Shown here one piece after another: positions 29,763 to 37,807 of a DNA stretch of 64,000 nt. The notes under the pieces are model-generated. The model saw only the letters and a list, made by a program, of their open reading frames with translations, made no database searches and was not told the origin of the DNA. The DNA lies in the NCBI GenBank assembly GCA_001263235.1, contig LGRD01000030.1:186001-250000 (forward strand), written 5' to 3'. Every line of letters starts with the position of its first letter. Positions within the stretch are counted from its first letter, which is position 1. Source of the stretch: Methylibium sp. NZG (lineage in GTDB: Bacteria; Pseudomonadota; Gammaproteobacteria; Burkholderiales; Burkholderiaceae_C). A program made the translations under genes and the position numbers.

Positions 29763-30803
29763 TCACTTCCTCGGTTCCGACTTCGCGTTGTAGCGCGTGG
29801 TCCACTCGGCCAGGATGCGCTCGCGGTTCTCGGCCGCCCAGTAGAAGTCCATCTTCACGAGACGCGCCTCGTAGTCTTTCGGCACGTTGGCCAGAGGCGC
29901 GGCCACACCTGGCTGCGCGGTGATCGCGAAGTTCTTGCCGTAGAGCTGCATCGCGTCCTTGCTGGAGGCCCAGTCGGCGAGCTTCTTGGCGGCGTCGAGC
30001 TTTTTGGTGCCGGCGTGGATGGCAAACGCTTCCAGGTCCCAGCCCAGGCCCTCTTTCGGGAACACCAGGTCGATCGGTGCGCCCTTGGCCTTGTTGGCGT
30101 TGGCGCGGTACTCGAACGAGATGCCGACCACGTACTCACCCGCCGCTGCCATGTTGCACGGCTTGGAGCCGGAGTGCGTGTACTGGGCGATGTTCTCGTG
30201 CAGGCCGTCCATGAACTTCCAGCCGTCGCCCTTGCCATTCTTGTCGCCCCACAGCGTGAGCCAGGCCGTCACATCGAAGAAGCCGGTGCCCGACGATGCC
30301 GGGTTGGGCATCACCACCTGGCCCTTGTAGACGGGTTTGAGCAGGTCTTTCCAGGTTTCGGGCTTGGGGATGTTCTTCTTCTGCGCCTCGACGGTGTTGA
30401 AGCAGATCGTGGCGCCCCACACGTTCATGCCGAACCAGGCGGGCGGGTTCTTCTTGTCGCGGTACTGGCTCATGATCGCGTCGAGGTTGAGCGGCGCGTA
30501 AGGAATGAGCATTCCCTGCTTGTCGAGCAGCGCCAGGCTGCTGGCGGCCACGCCCATCACCGCGTCGGCCTGCGGATTGGCTTTCTCAGCCAGCAGCTTG
30601 GCGGTGATCACTCCGGTCGAGTCGCGCACCCACTTGAGCTCGATATCGGGGTTGACCTTGTTGAAGCCTTCCTGATAGGCCTTGAGCTGGTCGGTTTCGA
30701 GCGCGGTGTAGACCAGCAGCTGGGTCTTGCCCTGCGCCAGGGCGGCCACCGTGGCCAGCCCGAGGCAGGCGCTGACGATGGTGGTGCGGATCGATGGGTT
30801 CAT
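29763..30803 (-). CDS. phnS: AEP-type periplasmic binding protein
   Basis: The 346-residue binding protein has a signal peptide (IRTTIVSACLGLATVAALAQ) and a family 1/6-type fold like iron(III) and AEP binding proteins: LLVYTALETDQLKAYQEGFN, DAVMGVAASSLALLDKQG, MPNPASSGTGFFDVTAWL and GISFEYRANANKAKGAPIDL. It is the first gene of the leftward arm, behind a well-formed promoter at 30.94-30.96 kb. The neighbouring ATPase, fused permease and phnW support AEP as ligand. Ferric-iron binding is the main alternative by homology. Two REP-like repeats directly downstream may raise its expression above that of the transporter core. Confidence 0.92.
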   Translation of the reverse strand: MNPSIRTTIVSACLGLATVAALAQGKTQLLVYTALETDQLKAYQEGFNKVNPDIELKWVRDSTGVITAKLLAEKANPQADAVMGVAASSLALLDKQGMLIPYAPLNLDAIMSQYRDKKNPPAWFGMNVWGATICFNTVEAQKKNIPKPETWKDLLKPVYKGQVVMPNPASSGTGFFDVTAWLTLWGDKNGKGDGWKFMDGLHENIAQYTHSGSKPCNMAAAGEYVVGISFEYRANANKAKGAPIDLVFPKEGLGWDLEAFAIHAGTKKLDAAKKLADWASSKDAMQLYGKNFAITAQPGVAAPLANVPKDYEARLVKMDFYWAAENRERILAEWTTRYNAKSEPRK

Positions 30804-30925
30804 GCAGTCTCCTGGAGAGGTGGTGGGACGTGGAGGGGAAAGCCCGGGAAGGGTGGGCGAGCGAAAAGCGCCTTGAGCTTATGAAGCGCTTGTGTCGCTG
30901 CCGTGACGCAAATCGGTTACAGTTA

Positions 30926-30937
30926 ATTGTTGACAAT
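30926..30937. promoter_or_regulatory. ATTGT-TG-ACAAT palindrome, candidate GntR operator
   Basis: A perfect inverted repeat, ATTGTTGACAAT, lies in the 203-base region between phnS and the GntR gene. TTGT-N2-ACAA palindromes are typical operators of FCD-type GntR regulators. It overlaps the -10 and the start region of the predicted leftward promoter, an arrangement expected for repression. A wider inverted pair, GTTGACA (30929-30935) and TGTCAAC (30958-30964), also frames this region. Confidence 0.65.
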
Positions 30938-30963
30938 CTACTGACCGCGCGATCCACTGTCAA
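30935..30963 (-). promoter_or_regulatory. Sigma-70 promoter for the phnS operon
   Basis: On the minus strand, a perfect -35 TTGACA (30963-30958) is followed after 17 bases by TAGATT (30940-30935), a 4/6 match to the -10 consensus. The start site would fall near 30928, about 125 bases before the phnS ATG. The -10 overlaps the candidate GntR operator. Confidence 0.65.
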
Positions 30964-31006
30964 CACGGATCGACCCTGCGGCCGATGTGAAAGATCAGCA
31001 AAGAAC

Positions 31007-31765
31007 ATGCCCACGCCTTCACACGCGTCATCTGCGCGCCCCGCCCCCTCGGCCCGCCAGAACGAGTCCGCCATCGAGCTGCTGCAGCAGCACTCGCTGA
31101 CCACACTGGTGCTGCGCGAGCTGGAGCGGCAGATCGTGGCGGGCGAACTGGCGGGCGGCGCCAAGCTCAACGAAGCCGAGTTGGCGGCGCAGTTGCGCGT
31201 TTCGCGCGGGCCGGTGCGCGAGGCGTTTCGCGCGCTCGAACAGTCCGGCCTGGTGCGCACCGAAAAGAACCGCGGCGTCTTCGTGCGCCAGCTCTCGCTC
31301 GACGAAGCGAGCGACATCTTCGAAGTGCGCGCCGCGCTCGACGCGCTGATCGGCCGGCTGGCTGCACAGCGCATCCGGCCCGAGCAGGTGGCGCGTCTGC
31401 GTGACCTGGTCAAGCGCATGCAAGCCGCCGGCCGCGCGAAGGACGCCGACGCCTACTTCCCACTCAACATCGAGTTTCACGACGCGCTCGCCCAGGCGGC
31501 CGGCAATGAGGCGTTGCTGGTCAACTACCGGCGCATCGTCAACGAGCTCAACCTGTACCGGCGCGAGACGCTCAAGCGCAACGCTGCGCACATCGCAGCC
31601 TCCACGCGCGAGCACGAGGCGATCGTCAATGCCGTCGACAAAGGCGACGCCGATGGCGCCGCTGCGCTGCTGCACCAGCACGTGATCGACAGCCGCGACC
31701 GCTTGCGGCGCGCGCTGCAGGGCGCCGCTGCACCGCTGCACGCCCCCACGCCGCGCGCGGCCTGA
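31007..31765 (+). CDS. GntR-family regulator (FCD) of the phosphonate island
   Basis: The 252-residue protein has a winged-helix domain (LRELERQIVAGELAGGAKLN, then LAAQLRVSRGPVREAFRALE with the PVREAF signature) and an FCD domain with FHDALAQAAGN and the C-terminal STREHEAIVNAV histidine. Start at 31007 (MPTPSHASS) leaves a usual-length N-terminus; the frame is open further upstream. It is divergent from phnS and directly upstream of phnA on its own strand. It most likely represses both arms and is released by AEP or a pathway intermediate; the inducer is not known from sequence. Confidence 0.88.
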   Translation: MPTPSHASSARPAPSARQNESAIELLQQHSLTTLVLRELERQIVAGELAGGAKLNEAELAAQLRVSRGPVREAFRALEQSGLVRTEKNRGVFVRQLSLDEASDIFEVRAALDALIGRLAAQRIRPEQVARLRDLVKRMQAAGRAKDADAYFPLNIEFHDALAQAAGNEALLVNYRRIVNELNLYRRETLKRNAAHIAASTREHEAIVNAVDKGDADGAAALLHQHVIDSRDRLRRALQGAAAPLHAPTPRAA

Positions 31766-31803
31766 CAGCCCGCCCCAGCCAACCCACACCCAAGACACAC
31801 CCC

Positions 31804-33114
31804 ATGCTGACCCACCAGGACAAGACCCCCGTCAACGTCAACGGCACGCTCTACCGCTGGCCCGCCCGGCCGGTGGTGGTCGTGTGCGTCGATGGCGGCG
31901 ACCCGGCCTACCTGAAGCAGTTCATCGCAGAAGGTTCGATCCCGAACATCGCGCGCTTCATGACGCAGGGCTTCAGTACCGTCGCCGACGGCACGGTGCC
32001 CAGCTTCACCTGCCCGAACAACATGTCGATCATCACCGGCACGCCGGCCTCCAAGCACGGCATCTCCGGTAACTACTACCTCGACGTGGCCACAGGCAAG
32101 GCAGTCGTGATGACCGGGCCCGAGCTGCTGCGCGGCGACACGATCCTGGCGCAGTTCGCCAACGCCGGCGCCAAGGTCGTATCGATCACCGCGAAGGACA
32201 AGCTGCGCCGCCAGCTCGGCAAGAACCTCGACGTGAGCCACGGCAGCATCAGCTTCTCGTCCGAGCACGCAGACAAATGCACGTTGGCCGAGAACGGCAT
32301 CACCGGCGTGCTCGAACTGGTCGGCCAGCCGCTGCCCGACATGTACTCGATGGCGCTGTCGCTGTTCGTGCTCGACGCCGGCATCAAGCTGCTGCAACAA
32401 ACGCCCCGCGACCTGATGTACCTCTCGCTCACCGACTATGTGCAGCACAAGTACGCGCCGCACGAGGCCGAGGCGCGCCGCTTCTACCAGGCGCTGGACG
32501 ATCGTTTCGGCAAGTTGCAGCAACTCGGCGCGCTGGTGGCGCTGACGGCGGACCACGGCATGAGCGACAAGTCCGACGCGGCAGGCGCGCCCAACGTGAT
32601 CTGGCTGCAGGACGCGCTCGACGCGAAGTTCGGCAAGGGCGCTGTGAAGGTCGTCTGCCCCATCACCGACGCATTCGTCGCCCACCACGGCGCGCTCGGC
32701 GGTTTCGTGCGGGTGTGGTGCCAGGGCAAGACCACGCCGCGCCAGGTGATGGACGCGATCCACGGCCTGCCGGGCATCGAGTCGGTGCTCGACAAGGAAA
32801 CTGCGTGCCGTGTGCATGACCTGCCGGCCGACCGAGAGGCCGACGTGGTGGTGATCTCTACCGCCAACGTCTGCATCGGCGCCTCGGCCGCCGACCACGA
32901 CCTCTCTGGCCTGGCTGGGCACCGGCTGCGCACGCACGGCGGTGTGTCCGAGGCAAAGGTGCCGATGATCCTGAGCGAACCGTTGAACGACGAGTACAAG
33001 CTCAAGCTCGCTTGCGCGCCGTTGAAGAGTTACCAGATTTTCGAGTTCGCGTTGAATGGGACGGCGCCACCCAAGACGCACGCCAGCGCGACGCCCACGA
33101 GCACGACACCCTGA
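31804..33114 (+). CDS. phnA: Phosphonoacetate hydrolase
   Basis: PhnA cleaves phosphonoacetate to acetate and phosphate. The 436-residue protein is an alkaline phosphatase superfamily zinc enzyme. The nucleophile Thr is in TVPSFTCPNNMSIITGTPAS. Zinc ligands are supplied by VCVDGGDP near residue 25, LTDYVQHKYAP, LTADHGMSDK and RLRTHGGVSEAKVP. It follows the GntR gene by 38 bases and precedes phnY by 17, so the regulator and both catabolic genes probably share a transcript. Together with PhnW and PhnY it forms a complete AEP degradation route that, unlike C-P lyase, needs no phosphate starvation. Confidence 0.95.
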   Translation: MLTHQDKTPVNVNGTLYRWPARPVVVVCVDGGDPAYLKQFIAEGSIPNIARFMTQGFSTVADGTVPSFTCPNNMSIITGTPASKHGISGNYYLDVATGKAVVMTGPELLRGDTILAQFANAGAKVVSITAKDKLRRQLGKNLDVSHGSISFSSEHADKCTLAENGITGVLELVGQPLPDMYSMALSLFVLDAGIKLLQQTPRDLMYLSLTDYVQHKYAPHEAEARRFYQALDDRFGKLQQLGALVALTADHGMSDKSDAAGAPNVIWLQDALDAKFGKGAVKVVCPITDAFVAHHGALGGFVRVWCQGKTTPRQVMDAIHGLPGIESVLDKETACRVHDLPADREADVVVISTANVCIGASAADHDLSGLAGHRLRTHGGVSEAKVPMILSEPLNDEYKLKLACAPLKSYQIFEFALNGTAPPKTHASATPTSTTP

Positions 33115-33131
33115 AAGCGCGGTCGACAGCC

Positions 33132-34577
33132 ATGACCGCGCCCCCTGTCATCGACGTGCCGCTTCGGGAAGGCTTGCGAATCGGCGGCGAGACAGTTCAT
33201 CGCGACCGCGTGATCGAGGTGCGCTATCCCTACACCGGCGAGGTGATCGCCACCGTGCCCAAGGCGACCATCGACGACGTCAAGCGCGCCTTCCGGGTCG
33301 CCCGGCAGTACAAGCCGACGCTCACCCGCCATGAGCGCTACAAGATCTTGATGCGTGCCGGCGAAATCATCGCAACCCGCAAGGACGCGCTCGCGCGCCT
33401 GATCACGCTCGAATCCGGCCTGTGCCTGAAGGACACGCTCTACGAAGTGGGCCGCGCGTCCGACGTGCTGCTGTTCGCCGCCAACCAGGCGCTGGTGGAC
33501 GACGGGCAGGTGTTCTCGTGCGACCTCACGCACCACGGCAAGCAGCGCAAGGTCTACACGCTGCGCGAGCCGCTGCAGGGCGTGATCAGCGCGATCACGC
33601 CGTTTAACCACCCGTTGAACCAGGTGATCCACAAGGTCGCGCCGTCTGTTGCCACCAACAACCGGATGGTGCTCAAGCCGACCGAGAAGACGCCGCTGGC
33701 CGCGCTGGCGCTGGCCGACATCTTGTATGAAGCCGGCCTGCCGCCGCCGATGCTGCAAGTGGTGACAGGCGACCCGGGCGAGATCGCCGACGAGATGCTG
33801 ACGAACGCCGATGTGGACCTCGTCACCTTCACCGGCGGCGTGCCGATCGGAAAATACATCGCGGCCAAGGCAGTCTACAAGCGCACGGTGCTGGAGCTCG
33901 GCGGCAACGACCCGCTGATCGTGATGGACGATGCGGACCTGGACAAGGCGGCCGAGTTGGCGGCGAGTGGCTCGTACAAGAACTCGGGCCAGCGCTGCAC
34001 GGCGGTCAAACGCATCCTTGTGCACGAGAAGGTGGCCGGTGCGTTCACCGAAGCCCTGCTGGCGCGCACGAAAGCCTGGACTTACGGCGACCCGCTCGAC
34101 CCGACAGTCGACATGGGCACGGTCATCGACGAAAAAGCGGCGTTGCACTTCGAGGGCCTCGTCAACGAGGCGGTAACGATGGGCGCGCGCCTGCTGCACG
34201 GCAACGTGCGCCGCGGCGCGTCGTACTCGCCCACCCTGCTCGACCGCGTTCACCCCGACATGCCGCTCGTCAAGTTCGAGACCTTCGGCCCGGTCTCGCC
34301 CGTCATCACCTTCAAAGACCGCGACGACGCGATCCGCATCGTCAACGGCACCGCATTCGGCCTGTCGTCGGGGCTGTGCACGAACCGCCTCGACGACATC
34401 ACCTACTTTGTACGGCACCTCGTGGTCGGCTCGGTCAACGTGTGGGAAGTTCCCGGCTACCGGCTGGAGCTGACCCCCTTCGGCGGCATCAAGGACTCGG
34501 GCCTGGGGTACAAGGAAGGCGTCCAGGAAGCCATGAAGAGCTTCACGAACACAAAGACCTATTCATTGCCGTGGTGA
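33132..34577 (+). CDS. phnY: Phosphonoacetaldehyde dehydrogenase
   Basis: PhnY oxidises phosphonoacetaldehyde to phosphonoacetate with NAD. The 481-residue aldehyde dehydrogenase has the catalytic Cys in YKNSGQRCTAVKRILV, the general base in VLELGGNDPLIV, the cofactor Asn in SAITPFNHPLNQ, and FETFGPVSPVI. ATG 33132 follows the phnA stop by 17 bases; the frame is open upstream inside phnA. Its position between phnA and the Na/Pi-type gene, with phnW on the opposite arm, identifies the substrate. It should not be confused with the unrelated 2-oxoglutarate dioxygenase also called PhnY (PhnY*). Confidence 0.94.
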   Translation: MTAPPVIDVPLREGLRIGGETVHRDRVIEVRYPYTGEVIATVPKATIDDVKRAFRVARQYKPTLTRHERYKILMRAGEIIATRKDALARLITLESGLCLKDTLYEVGRASDVLLFAANQALVDDGQVFSCDLTHHGKQRKVYTLREPLQGVISAITPFNHPLNQVIHKVAPSVATNNRMVLKPTEKTPLAALALADILYEAGLPPPMLQVVTGDPGEIADEMLTNADVDLVTFTGGVPIGKYIAAKAVYKRTVLELGGNDPLIVMDDADLDKAAELAASGSYKNSGQRCTAVKRILVHEKVAGAFTEALLARTKAWTYGDPLDPTVDMGTVIDEKAALHFEGLVNEAVTMGARLLHGNVRRGASYSPTLLDRVHPDMPLVKFETFGPVSPVITFKDRDDAIRIVNGTAFGLSSGLCTNRLDDITYFVRHLVVGSVNVWEVPGYRLELTPFGGIKDSGLGYKEGVQEAMKSFTNTKTYSLPW

Positions 34578-34584
34578 ACCCGCT

Positions 34585-36255
34585 TTGATCCATTTGCTGA
34601 ACCTGCTGGCCGCGATCGCGCTGCTGGTGTGGGGCACGCACATCGTGCGCACCGACATGCTGCGCGTGTTCGGCGAGAGCCTGCGCGGCGTGCTCGCCAA
34701 GAGCTTCCAGAACCGTGCGGCAGCGATGCTGGCGGGCCTGGGCGTCACCGGCCTGGTGCAGTCCAGCACCGCCACCTGCCTGATCGTGGCGAGCTTCGTC
34801 GGCAAGGGGCTGGTGTCGACCGCCGCCGCATTGGCGGTGATGCTGGGTGCCGACGTAGGCACCAGCCTGATGGCGGTGGTGTTTTCGTTCGACCTGTCGT
34901 GGTTGTCGCCGCTGCTGATCTTCGTCGGCGTGGTGATGTTCATCTCGCGCCAGAACAGCAAGGCCGGGCGCATCGGCCGGGTGCTGATCGGGCTGGGGCT
35001 GATCACGCTGGCCTTGTCGCTCATCGTCGAGGCGACGAGACCGCTCACCGAATCACCGGCCGTGCGCGCGCTGCTGGCGGCGCTGCCCAACGAGATCCTG
35101 CTCGACATCGTGGTCGGCGCGGCGCTCACCGTGCTGTCGTATTCGAGCCTGGCGATCGTACTGTTGACGGCGACTCTGGCCACCTCCGGCATGGTGCCGG
35201 CCACGGTGGCGCTGGGCCTGGTGCTGGGCGCCAACCTGGGCAGCGGCCTGCTGGCCATCATCGCCACCAGCGGCCAGGGGCCCAAGGTGCGGCGGCTGCC
35301 GATCGGCAACCTGTTGTTCAAGGTCATCGGCGCGTTGATCGCGATCCCGCTGCTGCCGCAGGTGCACACGCTGCTTCAGCAGTACGTCGGCACGGTTCAT
35401 ACGCAAGTGGTGCTGTTCCACCTCGGCTTCAACCTGGTGCTGGCAGTGCTGTTCATCGGCTTCACCGGCATGCTCGGCAAAGCTCTCGATCGCTGGCTGC
35501 CCGACACCGCGCCCGGCGCCGACACGATGCGCCCGCGCCACCTCGACCCGGTGGCGCTGACGACGCCGTCGCTGGCCATCAGTTGCGCCGCGCGCGAGGC
35601 GATGCACCAGGCCGACGTGGTCGAGACCATGCTGCGCGGCATGCTCACCGTGATCCGCACCAACGACCTGGCGCTCGCCGAGGCGCTGCGCAAGCTCGAC
35701 GACACGGTGGACGAGCTGTACTCGGCAATCAAGTTCTACCTGACGCAGATTTCGCGCGAGGCCTTGTCGGAGTCGGAGAGCCGGCGCTGGTCAGACATCG
35801 TGTCGTTCACGATCAACATGGAGCAGATCGGCGACGTGATCGAGCGCGTGCTGCAGGATGTGGAGGACAAGAAGATCCGCAAGAACCGCAGCTTCTCGGA
35901 GGCCGGCATGAACGAAATCTGCCACCTGCACGAGCAGCTGCTCGCCAACCTGCGGCTGGGCATGAGCGTCTTCCTGACGGGCGACGTGCGCGAGGCGCAA
36001 AAACTCATCGAAGAAAAGGCGCGCTTCCGCGACCTGGAGCACGGCTACATGGGCAGCCACATCACCCGGCTGCGCGAGAACACGCCGCAGAGCATCGAGA
36101 CCAGCGCGCTGCACCTGGACCTGATCAGCGACCTGAAGCGCATCAACTCCCACATCTGCTCGATCGCCTACCCGATCCTGATGTCGGCCGGCGCGTTGCG
36201 CGCCACGCGCATCCGCAATTCGCAGCTGATGCCGCTGCAGGTCGAAGACACGTGA
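34585..36255 (+). CDS. Na/Pi cotransporter-family protein with C-terminal PhoU domain
   Basis: The 556-residue protein has an N-terminal NptA/PNaS membrane domain in two repeats with the hallmark QSS motif (GLGVTGLVQSSTATCLIVA) and its partner LSYSSLAIVLLTATLATSG, then a ~200-residue helical PhoU-like domain (VDELYSAIKFYLTQI, FTINMEQIGDVIERVL). No ATG fits the first membrane segment; a TTG at 34585 (MIHLLNLLAAIALLVWG) is used, 7 bases after phnY. Such proteins move phosphate with sodium, often outward. Coupling to phosphonate hydrolysis suggests handling of the phosphate released by PhnA. Direction of transport is inferred. Confidence 0.87.
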   Translation: MIHLLNLLAAIALLVWGTHIVRTDMLRVFGESLRGVLAKSFQNRAAAMLAGLGVTGLVQSSTATCLIVASFVGKGLVSTAAALAVMLGADVGTSLMAVVFSFDLSWLSPLLIFVGVVMFISRQNSKAGRIGRVLIGLGLITLALSLIVEATRPLTESPAVRALLAALPNEILLDIVVGAALTVLSYSSLAIVLLTATLATSGMVPATVALGLVLGANLGSGLLAIIATSGQGPKVRRLPIGNLLFKVIGALIAIPLLPQVHTLLQQYVGTVHTQVVLFHLGFNLVLAVLFIGFTGMLGKALDRWLPDTAPGADTMRPRHLDPVALTTPSLAISCAAREAMHQADVVETMLRGMLTVIRTNDLALAEALRKLDDTVDELYSAIKFYLTQISREALSESESRRWSDIVSFTINMEQIGDVIERVLQDVEDKKIRKNRSFSEAGMNEICHLHEQLLANLRLGMSVFLTGDVREAQKLIEEKARFRDLEHGYMGSHITRLRENTPQSIETSALHLDLISDLKRINSHICSIAYPILMSAGALRATRIRNSQLMPLQVEDT

Positions 36256-36313
36256 ACGAGCTTGATCTTCGCCTCGGGACCACGCGGCGGCGCGTGCGGC
36301 TGGCCTTGAAGCA

Positions 36314-36907
36314 ATGCTGAGCCTCTCCGACATCGCGCTGCTGTTCGCCCGCCACGGCGCCGAGCAGTACACCGGCGAGCCGGTCACGCAACTCGAACAC
36401 GCATTGCAGACGGCGCACCTGGCAGAACAGTCGGACGCCGACGACGAACTCGTCACCGCCTGCCTGCTGCACGACCTGGGGCATCTGCTGAACGACCAGG
36501 GTCGCAACGACACGCCGACGCTGCACGGCATCGACGACATGCACCAGTACATCGCACTGCCGACGCTGCGCAGCCTGTTCTCCAACGCGGTGCTCGACGC
36601 GATCAAGCTGCATGTCGATGCCAAGCGCTACCTGTGCCAGGCGGTGCCGGGCTACCACGGGCGGCTGTCGGAAGACTCGCAGCGCAGCCTGACGCTGCAA
36701 GGCGGCGTCTTCGACGCGGCACAGGCGCAAGCCTTCATCGCCCTGCCCGGCGCCCATCGCGCCGTGATGCTGCGGCAGTGGGACGACCTGGCCAAGCAGC
36801 CCGGGCTGCGCACGCCGTCGCTGGCGCACTTCCTCGCCCGTGCCGAGCGTTGCGCACTCACCCCGGCGCGCAGCGGTCGCGGCGCCTCGATCACACCGCC
36901 CGCATGA
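36314..36907 (+). CDS. PhnZ-type HD-domain di-iron oxygenase of phosphonate operons
   Basis: The 197-residue HD-domain protein resembles PhnZ, a mixed-valent di-iron oxygenase that cleaves 2-amino-1-hydroxyethylphosphonate to glycine and phosphate. Counterparts of the PhnZ metal ligands are His29, His53-Asp54, His77, His100 and Asp157. Those of the phosphonate pocket are His57, Lys104, Ser122 and Arg154. The Tyr-x-x-Glu pair (Tyr19, Glu22 in EQYTGEPVTQLEHAL) that recognises an amino group is present. The residue correspondence is from memory of PhnZ. No PhnY*-type hydroxylase is visible nearby. Its stop overlaps the start of the DMT transporter gene. Confidence 0.85.
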   Translation: MLSLSDIALLFARHGAEQYTGEPVTQLEHALQTAHLAEQSDADDELVTACLLHDLGHLLNDQGRNDTPTLHGIDDMHQYIALPTLRSLFSNAVLDAIKLHVDAKRYLCQAVPGYHGRLSEDSQRSLTLQGGVFDAAQAQAFIALPGAHRAVMLRQWDDLAKQPGLRTPSLAHFLARAERCALTPARSGRGASITPPA

Positions 36908-37764
36908 CGCTGACCTGGCCGGTCGTGCTGGCCGTGCTGTTCGGCGCGCTGCTGCACGCGTCGTGGAACGCGCTCATCAAGGCCGGCACCGACAAGGCGC
37001 TCGACACGGCCTTGGTGCACCTGATGGGCGCGGTGGTCGCCTTCCCGCTGATGCTGTGGGTGGGCCTGCCTCGCCCCGAGGCGTGGCCGTACATCGCCGC
37101 GTCGCTGGTGATCCACATCGGCTACTACATCGCACTCGTCGGCGCGTACCAGCACGGCGATCTGGGGATGACCTACCCGATCATGCGAGGCTTCGCGCCG
37201 TTGCTGGTCGCGCTGGGCAGCGGGGTGGTCGTCGGCGAGTCGCCGTCGGCGGCGAGCTGGGTGGGCATCGTCGGCATCACGGTGGGTGTGGCGCTGGTGG
37301 GGCTGGCCCACCCCGGCGAGGCGCTGCATCACCGCAAGGCGCTGGCCTATGCGTTTGCCAACGCCGCGATCATTGCGCTGTACACGCTCGTCGATGGCCG
37401 CGGCGTGCGCGCCTCGGGCGACGCGATGCAGTACGTCATGCTGCTGTTCGTGCTCGACGGGTTCGCCTACCCGTTGCTCGTCTGGTCGCGTCGCACCGCC
37501 CAGGGCCGGCGCGACATCGTGGCCTATGCGCGCCACCGCTGGCCCATCGCCGCGCTCGGCGGCAGTGCGTCGATCGGCGCCTATGGAATCGCGCTGTGGG
37601 CGATGACGCGCGCGCCGATCGCCTCGGTTGCAGCGCTGCGCGAGACCTCGGTGCTGTTCGCGGCGCTGCTGGGCACGCTGTTGCTGAAGGAGCGTTTCGG
37701 CCTGCAGCGGGCGGTGGGCACAGGCGTCATCGTGGCCGGCGTGATGGCGCTGCGCCTGGGCTGA
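36904..37764 (+). CDS. EamA/DMT-family transporter
   Basis: The 286-residue membrane protein has ten predicted helices in two EamA repeats, starting TLTWPVVLAVLFGALLHASW, with the conserved ALVGAYQHGDLGMTYPIMRG of the first repeat and IASVAALRETSVLFAALLG of the second. Members export or import metabolites. The ATG overlaps the stop of the PhnZ-type gene by four bases, so it belongs to the rightward phosphonate arm and is its last gene. EamA proteins next to phosphonate genes are sometimes annotated as phosphonate utilisation-associated membrane proteins; its substrate is unknown. It is convergent with a NUDIX gene; the 43-base gap has no clear terminator. Confidence 0.86.
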   Translation: MTLTWPVVLAVLFGALLHASWNALIKAGTDKALDTALVHLMGAVVAFPLMLWVGLPRPEAWPYIAASLVIHIGYYIALVGAYQHGDLGMTYPIMRGFAPLLVALGSGVVVGESPSAASWVGIVGITVGVALVGLAHPGEALHHRKALAYAFANAAIIALYTLVDGRGVRASGDAMQYVMLLFVLDGFAYPLLVWSRRTAQGRRDIVAYARHRWPIAALGGSASIGAYGIALWAMTRAPIASVAALRETSVLFAALLGTLLLKERFGLQRAVGTGVIVAGVMALRLG

Positions 37765-37807
37765 CCCGTGCGCTGGCGGCGTGACTGCCGCAGCCCATCG
37801 ACCGCGC

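Noticed and set aside
30804-31006. Pho box in the phosphonate divergent promoter
   Set aside because: A single CTGTAAC half-site exists on the minus strand near 30921-30915, but no second 7-mer stands at the required 4-base spacing.
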